Source: Oxyruncus cristatus
Taxonomy: Eukaryota; Chordata; Aves; Passeriformes; Cotingidae
DNA: 64,000 nucleotides
Assembly (NCBI GenBank): GCA_013399855.1
Contig: VXAY01002371.1
Coordinates: forward strand, 1,836,367 to 1,900,366
Direction: 5' to 3'
This document shows positions 53,501-62,100 of this stretch, piece after piece (position 1 is the first letter of the stretch; every line of letters starts with the position of its first letter). The notes beneath the pieces are model-generated. The model saw only the letters and a list, made by a program, of their open reading frames with translations, did not search any database and had not been told where the DNA came from. Position numbers and translations under genes: made by a program.

Positions 53501-53692
53501 AAGGAAGGTGTTTTCTTCACCTACCTATATGCACATAGGGGGCAGGCACTGGAAACAGTGGAGGAAGGACAAGAACTCTCTTGAACAAAGCCCTAAGCAG
53601 CCTCATCTAAGGCTGAAGCTCACCCTGCTTTGAGTGAGAGATTGGACTAGACGACCTCCGGAGGGTCCCCCAGTCTAAATTATTCTCTGAGT
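53501..53692 (+). mobile_element. CR1 LINE 3'-end fragment (+ orientation)
   Basis: Contains in order AAGGAAGGTGTTTTCTTCAC, then GGCAGGCACTGGAAAC, then CACCCTGCTTTGAG, then GAGATTGGACTAGACGACCT and CCGGAGGGTCCC. These correspond to successive parts of the avian CR1 3' end: …TTTCTTCACT, …CACTGGAACAGGCTGCCC, …ACCCTGCTTTG…, GTTGGACTAGATGATCTCCAGAGGTCCC. This is the clearest CR1 copy in the window. It has no reverse transcriptase coding left and the terminal octamer repeats are degraded. Confidence 0.85.
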
Positions 53693-56600
53693 CCACTCTA
53701 GATTTCAATTTAATTTTCCAAGTGGTGTTTTAGCACCTGCTGCCTCTGAACCCTGCCATTCTTGATAACATCAGTAGTGCCAAGGCATTTCTAAACAGTC
53801 AGTGCTCTCAATCCCAAGCCACAGGGGTTTCCTCCTGAAGACAAAAGAGCCTCACTCACCTGCTGCTGGGACAATGGGGTAATGGCATTAGGGGGACCTT
53901 CTGTGCCTCTTTATCTCTCTCCTCTGGGCATTCCTTCCTTGATGAGGAATTTCCTCAGAGCACTGCTGGAAAGGCTTTTTGGGTGAGATGCATTTATCAG
54001 TGCAGCAGCTAAAACATTGCATCAAAGGTCACATTCTTCCATCTTCGGCACTGTAACTAAGCTTGCCTGTAAGCTAGTGTTCCCTTGCACCTGCACACCA
54101 CATTATTAATTCTCCTATTACACTGCATGACTACCAAACTAATAACATGAAACTAAACTACAGCCTGGGTGTGGCTTTTGCCTCCTTAGCAAGAAAGTCA
54201 ATCACTTGGTATTAGAGGGGAATGACGAAACGCAATCCTTTGAGCTTATTGCTTCTCTGAGACTCATATAGCATACTTTTTTTTCTTATTTATAAAGCCA
54301 AATGATTTTTTTCCCCACTTAAGAAAAAGCTTTCAGCTATTTTTACCTTTAAGTTTGAACATTAAAACATTGCCTCCTGGAAACACTACTACTTTGACAT
54401 GGACAGATCAGAGGCTGTCCAGTAACCAGAGCCCTTACAGGTTTGAGACAGCATCATTTGGGCAGTGACCAGACCATGCTGTGCATCTCTTCAGCCAAAC
54501 CGCCAATCGGATGGACCTTTGCAGTCTCTTGCCTTGCCCCAAGGCTCTGTGAAGGACTGCTTGTGGGCAGGTGGTAACAGTCAGACTGCTGAAGCTTAAA
54601 CATATTTGTCCAACATCTCCTAGGAAGAACAGGGTTAGTGAAAAACTGGTGAGGAGAAAAACCAAAGAGAAACTACAAGGCTGGGTAATAGAGGGAGAAG
54701 TAGAAAGGTAGTAGAAAGAGGATGGTAGTAGAGAAATTGCAGGCTGGGTCTGTCTCTCCTGAAATGGCTCTGGGATGTCTAGCAGTGGTCTCTGGGTGCT
54801 GCAGTAACGTGCAGCTACATGCTGGATGACACACTTGCTATACAAATGTATGGCCTTTATGTAAATAATCATCAAATTCAAGACTAGAAGTCAGTTTCTG
54901 CTACTAACATTATTTTTAAATAGCAGAGATGTGTGTCTTTATTCATGAATAGGTCTTTTCTGATACAGATCACTTCTGTGATGTGAACATACCAGATGTA
55001 GAGGTTCTGTTCATTTTGTTTCAGTGTGATTTTTCTGGGATATGTGAGCTCCTAAGAAGTAAAGTCTTCTCCCAGCTAAATTTGCAAAATGTATTCCTTT
55101 TTTGTTGTTTCTTCCTGTGACATTATCAATGCTGCTTGCAAGGAAGCTATTTTTACATTACTATTTTTGTAATTTTCTTCCTTTTATACTCATCAGTATT
55201 TTGTTAGGCTGATATATACTGGCTTGTGGTCACTTGCATGGACCAACAGAGTCAAAGCTGCAAGGAGTGGATGGGGGAAATCATGAATGGGGCAGAAGAC
55301 AGCATGAAAATATTTCACCAAGCTCACAGTCTGAGATACGTGGTTCATATCTTCTGTACAAATGCATCAGCATCAGCTACATCAATTATAAATGATTTTG
55401 GAAAATGAGCAATTTTTAAAAGTAAGTAACTTAAGCCCTGTCCACAGACTCTGCATTATAAATTTTATTATGAAAGTTACCCAGGTTTCAGGGGAGTTTA
55501 AAACTGTCATGTGCTAGCTGCAATGCTAAAAGATTGTCCTGCCACTTGGAAGGTCTGTGCTTGAATCTCTTAATAGGGATTTCCTCAAATATGTTTCTCT
55601 GGAAATAGTTCTACATAACATGCCACCAGAATTTTAATTACTATCTTTTTTGCTTCATTGGTTTCATCCTAAAAAGTGTGCATGCATGCTCCTGTCAATA
55701 GCTTGAATATTCTTGCTTCAGCATCAACATTCAATAACTTTGGAAAAGGACCATCCAAAGCATATGTGACTTCACTTTTCTGGAAAGGCTGTCAAAAGAA
55801 ACAGACTTAGTGCCTGAAAAACACTTCCAAACAGCAAGAGGCAGTTGCAGCATTCAGGGCAAAGGTCTGGGCAATAATCACTCCAGCTCACAGGCAGAAG
55901 GTAGAGAAACACAGGCTGACACATGCCAGAGTCAGACCTGTCATTCATTGTGATTCCTTCTGTACAGGCAGGGTGCAGAGCATCAAGAAGGGCAAACAGG
56001 AACCAACTGTCTTGGGGACAAGACTATAGATATAGGATATCTCTCTTAAAGTTCCTATGCTAGATGTACTCCAAGAAAGAAAACAAAGCAAATAAACAAG
56101 TGCAAGAGGAAAGGAGACAGAAGCTGTGCCCATTCAAGGATGGGACACCAGCCCACAGCTGTCTACACCACAAGTTTGCAGAGATGTGATGGTTCAGAGT
56201 GAGGAGAAGTTACAGATGTACACATAAGCTATCCTGTGCTGCTTGACCTTATCACCAGAAAGCCGACCCCATCACATTTTATCTCACCGTATAGATGGAG
56301 CCAAAGACTTCCAGACAAAAGGAAGTAATTTGTGGTCAGAAAATGGCCAGTGGATGGGTGTTGAGGAGCATCTCACTCAGCTCCAGTGCTTGCAGCATCT
56401 GTGCTCTAAGACTGCTGGGCAAAGAGCTGGTGCTGCTGTGTGCAAGCAAAAGGACTAAAAAGCAAGTTTAGATGGGAGGAAGGAGGCTGTGTTCTAGCTC
56501 CTCGCAAAGAAAGCATTTTGTGGTCAATGAGCAGTGAAAAGAGAAATGATGTAGCAAAGACCTTGAATTATGTCACATATCCCTTCTTGAGAAACTCCCT

Positions 56601-57042
56601 GGCAAATCCCTGATCTCCCCTCCCATCGCACGTGCTGTTCCCAACTTCTCCATGTGCCATTGGGCCCCATGGCTGGCCCTCCCCTCTCCAAAGCCCAGGA
56701 GACCTCTGTGCTGGTGCCCAGGGTCCATAGCTGAAGGGGAACCCAAGATAGCCCTGCAGCAGTAAGGCTGACCTATGTTCTCAGCTGCGCCTGCAAAGGA
56801 GCAGCAGAAGGCAGGGAGAAAGGCAGATCTGGAGGGGAATGGAGGTGGTGCCAGCTCTTTCTCCACCAGAAACATGGGCATCAAAAGATGACATCCTGGG
56901 AAGGCTGCTAAGGGGCTCCTCACTTCCCTGTTGTGGGTGCTGGCCAATGATGATGGGTGGCTATGGGGAAGACCTACTACAAGGACTTGGTTAGACATTA
57001 TTGAAAGCTCAGACCCATGTCTCCTCCCTAATCTGAAAATGA

Positions 57043-57086
57043 GGGAGACTAAGCAGAAAGGGGAGACAAAGCAGAAAGTGGGAGAT
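57043..57086. repeat. Purine-rich tandem repeat, 18-19-bp unit
   Basis: GGGAGACTAAGCAGAAAG is followed immediately by GGGAGACAAAGCAGAAAGT and a partial GGGAGAT. That makes two and a half copies with few changes. Simple local duplication. Confidence 0.88.
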
Positions 57087-57745
57087 GTTGATTGCATCTG
57101 TGTGATCCACGACACCAGTTTTCTTCTACTGAACACTGGTGACTCCAGTAGATTCTCATATTAGCTAAGGGGAGAAGCTGCAGAGGCTTTTTCAGTCATT
57201 GACTTGATACGTCTTAATTTTTTTAGGAAAAAAATGACCATGATGTGGAGATCAGGCCATTTGTAGAATGGATTTTTAAGAGAACGGGTTTTTTTCTGAA
57301 TGAAAGGGTTTTGGTGGGAGAGGACTGGTTTAAATGTTCTAAAGGAAATTGTGTATGGTTCTACAGTATGTACTAGAAACTCTTCAGATCAACCCTGATT
57401 TTAACCATGAACTCCATAGAGGATGGATACACACATATGTTTAGAAAAAAAGATTTTATACTTATGGAGAAGAACAGTTAATGGATCCATTTGCTACCCT
57501 TTGGCACGCTGTGGTTGGTTTATTTTAATGTATGTGCTATTTCACTGCTGACACTTTTTGAAAATACTGGGTAGGAGCGTGCCTACGTACATGTTGGTCC
57601 TGCTTTTGTGGCATGGTAAAGACACTTTGCGTGTTCTGGGCTAGGAGAGAAACTACCCTTTTCTTGCCTTTGCATGGTTATGCCATGTATTAATAGAAGG
57701 GAACCTGTCCAGCATGACAATTAAAAAAAAAAAGGCGGGTTGATT

Positions 57746-57756
57746 CCCCCCCCCCC
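57746..57756. repeat. Poly-C run (11 C) at island edge
   Basis: Eleven Cs, preceded about 15 bases earlier by an A-run of about 11. It lies just outside the CpG island. Homopolymers like this often cause sequencing errors near GC-rich promoters. Confidence 0.9.
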
Positions 57757-57833
57757 AAAGTTGCCTAAGACATGGGATCTTACATTTCTGGATCAGCTGA
57801 AACGTGGACGTCCTTCCCTCAGACGGGCCCAGC

Positions 57834-58004
57834 ATGGCTGAGGTCCGGGAGCTCCGGGCACGGAGGGCTGGCGGCCGCGGAGCCGAGTCTCGGGGCAGGA
57901 GCCCCGCGGGGCAGCGCGGCCAGGCGGGGGGCGCAGCCCATGCGCCGGAGCTCCCCGGGGCTCGTCCCGGCCCCCGGCGGGCCAGGAGGGGGCTGAACCG
58001 CTGA
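57834..58004 (+). other. Small GC-rich ORF with strong start context (uORF or chance)
   Basis: ATG at 57834 has A at -3 and G at +4, an optimal context, and opens 56 codons before a TGA at the left edge of the gap. The predicted peptide is almost entirely Arg, Gly, Ala and Pro, which is what CpG-island DNA gives by chance. It does not resemble the AKAP12 N-terminus. If the transcription start lies left of 57834, it would be an upstream ORF. Confidence 0.2.
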
Positions 58005-58010
58005 GTCAGC
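58000..58010. promoter_or_regulatory. TRE-type Maf recognition element / AP-1 site
   Basis: GCTGAGTCAGC, flanked by C and G, is the full core of the TRE-type MARE (consensus TGCTGAGTCAGCA), which is bound by large and small Maf proteins, NRF2-small Maf or AP-1. It lies inside the CpG island six bases before the assembly gap, a plausible promoter-proximal position. Binding is inferred from the motif only. Confidence 0.55.
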
Positions 58011-58016
58011 GCCGCG

Positions 58017-58850
58017 NNNNNNNNNNNNNNNNNNNNNNNNNNNNNNNNNNNNNNNNNNNNNNNNNNNNNNNNNNNNNNNNNNNNNNNNNNNNNNNNNNNN
58101 NNNNNNNNNNNNNNNNNNNNNNNNNNNNNNNNNNNNNNNNNNNNNNNNNNNNNNNNNNNNNNNNNNNNNNNNNNNNNNNNNNNNNNNNNNNNNNNNNNNN
58201 NNNNNNNNNNNNNNNNNNNNNNNNNNNNNNNNNNNNNNNNNNNNNNNNNNNNNNNNNNNNNNNNNNNNNNNNNNNNNNNNNNNNNNNNNNNNNNNNNNNN
58301 NNNNNNNNNNNNNNNNNNNNNNNNNNNNNNNNNNNNNNNNNNNNNNNNNNNNNNNNNNNNNNNNNNNNNNNNNNNNNNNNNNNNNNNNNNNNNNNNNNNN
58401 NNNNNNNNNNNNNNNNNNNNNNNNNNNNNNNNNNNNNNNNNNNNNNNNNNNNNNNNNNNNNNNNNNNNNNNNNNNNNNNNNNNNNNNNNNNNNNNNNNNN
58501 NNNNNNNNNNNNNNNNNNNNNNNNNNNNNNNNNNNNNNNNNNNNNNNNNNNNNNNNNNNNNNNNNNNNNNNNNNNNNNNNNNNNNNNNNNNNNNNNNNNN
58601 NNNNNNNNNNNNNNNNNNNNNNNNNNNNNNNNNNNNNNNNNNNNNNNNNNNNNNNNNNNNNNNNNNNNNNNNNNNNNNNNNNNNNNNNNNNNNNNNNNNN
58701 NNNNNNNNNNNNNNNNNNNNNNNNNNNNNNNNNNNNNNNNNNNNNNNNNNNNNNNNNNNNNNNNNNNNNNNNNNNNNNNNNNNNNNNNNNNNNNNNNNNN
58801 NNNNNNNNNNNNNNNNNNNNNNNNNNNNNNNNNNNNNNNNNNNNNNNNNN
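58017..58850. other. Assembly gap (834 N)
   Basis: Continuous N run inside the CpG island. Both flanks are extremely GC-rich, so the missing sequence is probably GC-rich promoter or first-exon sequence that failed to assemble. Reading frames spanning it are artefacts. Confidence 0.99.
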
Positions 58851-59039
58851 GATCTCCGCGGATCCCCGCAGCCCCCCCCACCCCTGGCTCCATCCTCTCC
58901 CCTCCCGAGGGAGCAGGTGGGAGGCGCGTCGGGGCGCGGCCGGCCCGGCGGCTCGGCAGTGCCTTCGGCGGGGCGCCAGCTCCCGTGTGCCCCCTCCTCC
59001 CCCCTCTTCCCGACCCGCACCCCCCGGGCTCGGGCTCAC

Positions 59040-59180
59040 CTGAGCCGCCGCCCGCCGCCGCGGGGAAGGGGCGGTGGTGCCGGCGGCTGGGCTGTGTCCG
59101 TGGCTTTGGTGCGCTCCGGTGTCATACCGCATAGGGGGCAAAGGGGAGTGACTCCCGAACTCCCAGCGAAGGAGCTCTTG
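59040..59180 (-). other. Candidate first exon of a divergent minus-strand transcript
   Basis: On the minus strand the sequence reads GGCGGCTCAG|GTGAGC, a perfect vertebrate splice donor at 59040/59039 within the CpG island. Upstream on that strand is the island's right shoulder, where a transcript could start near 59140-59200. A minus-strand frame from ATG at 59132 is open into the donor but has no recognisable motif. CpG-island promoters often fire in both directions, so a spliced antisense lncRNA leading left is plausible. The right end of this feature is a guess. Confidence 0.3.
59068..59074 (+). promoter_or_regulatory. GC box (Sp1-type)
   Basis: GGGGCGG within the CpG island, next to a run of CCG repeats at 59045-59061. 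Consistent with a TATA-less, Sp1-dependent promoter. The motif is common in islands, so function is not shown. Confidence 0.45.
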
Positions 59181-62100
59181 GTGTGTGTTATTTTAAATAA
59201 AGACGCTGAAGAATTGAAAGAAATTCTTTTAAAACATGTCTGGTGTTTAAAAATAGATTATGAATGAACCCATTTATCCCTCTGGAATAGGCGCGTTTAG
59301 GAGATTTGGGGACTGAAAGGGAGGTTATGTGCATCTGCGTGTTTACATAGCGTTGCTTTGGGTAGGCGTGAGTTTGTGAGGGGAGAAATAATACCATGTT
59401 GAGATTCCCTTCTTCGGCTCTTTAGAGTTTGGGTGCTCAGAGGAGGGATACTCCGAAGTTTCTGTGACTGGTGCGTGGGTGTGTTAGAGCTTGAGAACTG
59501 GTTATGACTTTGTTTCTTTGACCTTGTGGTTCAGATTTAACTTTCAAGTTGAATTTCCCATAGTTCCTGGCTGCCACTAGACCTCCTTGTGCGTGTTTTG
59601 ACAGATTTGAAAACCACATCGTGAATGAACTTTAAATTAACTAAGATTTATTTTATTTTCTTTTTAACTAAATAAGCATTAGGGACTGGTGTTGGTTAAC
59701 AAAATATTTAGCAGTTGTGTTGGGCAATTTTAGAATTAAGATGCTGACATTAAGAATTTATATAGGGCAAGCATTTGGCTATTGTGGTTGTTTAAAAATT
59801 GAGATAATGGGACTTTGAAGAAGGGGCATAATATTCATAGCCATGTTTATGCATTTATGGGAGGTAAGACTCTGAAAAAAGAGAATACCGTTAATATTGT
59901 TCTCAAGTACAGATTATTTTTTTTACTAATACTCTGGTTTATGTCTTCTAAGCTTTAGGGAAAATGTTTTCTAATAGGTTTTTTCCTTGTTATTTAAGTA
60001 GAACTGTTCAGAAGTAGGGAAGTTCTATTATCATTTCACTGCTATAAGAAGCAGTGCATTAATGCTGTTCTTCTAAAACAGCTGTTTCTGCCTTCCATTA
60101 CATTACTTAAAAAGAAAAACAGTTTTTAATCAAGTTTGGTCATACTTTTTTTTTTTTTTATCTCTCATTTAGTCTACCTTACCACAGTAATGTAACTTCA
60201 TGCAAATTTGTGACAGTTTTTCATCATTATTCCTTCCAGCCCTTTGAATTTGAAGGTTACCAGGTCCTGTGATGCCCCTGGAGAAATTTGTTAGAGAGCT
60301 AATTTGTTTGCAGAGGATACAATGGGGATGTTTTGGAGGGTAGTCTTCTTGTTTGCATTTTCCAAATTAAAACGCTTATCACAACCCCCTCTTTTAGAAG
60401 AAAAACTTTGGAAACTCACTTTAGTGGAATCCAGCATGAGTGAGCCTTGGCAAGTCAATAACAAATAAACTGTCTTGGTAACTAGTCTAATGCAGGTTAT
60501 AAAATCTCAGAACAGTTGTGCTTTTTTGTCACATGAAATTCCTTGAAATATTTAATCAAGTTTCTTTCATGACATAGTTGTACTTTTTACAAAATGAAAA
60601 ACTCCTTGCCTCTTCTTCTAGAAAGGACCGAATTTTAGCTGTTGTGCTCACATGTGACACCTTGGCCAGATACCAGCTTTTGAGGTGTCCTGGTTACTGA
60701 AAGGGAGGTTATATGTTTTGGTGCTTCTCACTTCTACAGTCTAGGATATGTGAGAGATCCTGGAAAGCACTTGGTCTGCAGAGCAAGGGATCTCTAGGGG
60801 CCTTTGGGTCCTGGCTCACAAGCACTACAGGTTAAACGTGGGCTTATGGGGTTAGGACCTCAGCTGTTCACCCCATCCTTTCGAAAGTTCCTGATCTATT
60901 ACACGTAAAGCAGCTCCAGAGTTTCCAACCCACTATAGTAGGGGAACTTGAAGTGGGTGGATTTCTTTACTGTAGCAGATAAGACTGAAACTCTGTTAGT
61001 GGAGGAGCTGCTCCTTATCTTGCATAGCCATCTCTCTGTGGGAAGCCCCTTCTCTGTGGGAGTGTGAGGGATCCTGGAGGCACTAATCCATTCAACTGCC
61101 TGAAATTAATTCATCAGATTTGTGAATTGACACCCAAGATCCTGTAGAAAATAAGGGACAGGGTGTGGTTCCAGAGAAGGCTGTCTTTCTGATGGTCTTA
61201 CCTCCTCCCTGTTTGAGTAGCAGTGCTTTTTCCCCTTTTCTTCCTCCACTGTTCCTCTTCCCTTTTGCCCCAGGTGACACAGCTTCACTTGGTCCTCTGT
61301 CATGTCCTAACCTTACCTTTCTGTAATCAAGTTAAACTCACTAACCCTTCTGGAAACAGTGAAATTTATTCTTTCCAGACCATTTTGCCTATCTTGTAAG
61401 TGCATTTGGCTCCTGTGATGCGGAGGTGAGACCAAGAGCTGGCACAAGGCAAGCATCTGCAGCAGGGCGGGAGGGGAAATGAAACAACTTTCGCTGTTGG
61501 TGGCTGTCAGCTGGTAGACCCTGTCTGCTTTGTGAAACCTCCCAGGCAGACTGCCCTGAGCAGCACAGAGGCCTGAAGCTTGCCCTGAGAAGGATTCCAC
61601 AGATCTCAAGAGCACGAGAAATAGGAATGAGATCTTTTTGGTCTTGGAGAAGACCAGACAAACGTCGGATGTCCTGAACTGACAGAAGCTATGGGGTGGT
61701 TTCTGTGTTCCTACTTCCTCTCCAGGGCAGCTTCCCCTCATTGCTTCTGGCGCTGTGTGAGCTCTTCCAAGGAGCTAACCCCCCGGAAAGCTGTTTTGAT
61801 TCTTTGGGAAGGTCATTCTGTGCTGATTCAGCAAGATGCCTTGGCTTCTGGGATTCAGCAGAAGCTGCAGGTACAGGGGAGCAGGCAGGACCTTGTGATG
61901 AGATTGGACAGGAGGCTGGGTGAGGCGCTTCTGTTGGTGGCAGCACATGGCTGGATTGGTTTGGCCATCTCCATCTTGTGAGCTCCCTCGCTGACTTACC
62001 ATTTTGATGCTGAGCATCAGAGAGCTGGAAAAAAGTGCCAGCATGGTGCCCTCCTGTGGGGCAGGAGGTGACTCTGAGCCATGTGGGTGATGCAAGGAGA

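Larger units (their letters stand above)
53693..57818. other. Intergenic, upstream flank of the CpG island; no gene seen
   Basis: Ordinary AT-moderate DNA leading into the CpG island. The longest frame is a 187-codon minus-strand ORF at 56573-57136. It has no recognised domain and crosses a local purine-rich tandem repeat, so it is probably chance. If a divergent transcript leaves the island leftward, this stretch would be its intron or body. Confidence 0.6.
57819..59150 (+). promoter_or_regulatory. AKAP12: CpG island, probable AKAP12 distal promoter / first exon region
   Basis: Sequence on both sides of the N gap is very GC-rich and unmethylated-island-like. Line 59041-59100 holds 10 CpGs in 60 bases and 57841-57900 holds 8, against zero or one in typical flanking lines. 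It includes a GC box at 59068-59074 and a Maf/AP-1 site at 58000. It is the only strong island in the window and lies about 39 kb after the MTHFD1L stop. In amniotes the next gene, in the same direction, is AKAP12, whose product (gravin/SSeCKS) scaffolds PKA and PKC at the membrane and cytoskeleton. Its long form starts from a distal first exon that encodes a myristoylation signal. I do not see that coding sequence, so the gene assignment rests on synteny alone. Confidence 0.55.

Noticed and set aside
56573..57136. 187-codon minus-strand open frame
   Set aside because: It runs through a purine-rich tandem repeat and Pro/Ser/Phe-rich low-information sequence, with no known homology by eye and no clear promoter or splice context.
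57653..59141. Minus-strand frames of 295-455 codons across the CpG island
   Set aside because: They stay open only because the 834-N gap has no stop codons. The real flanks are short GC-rich frames.
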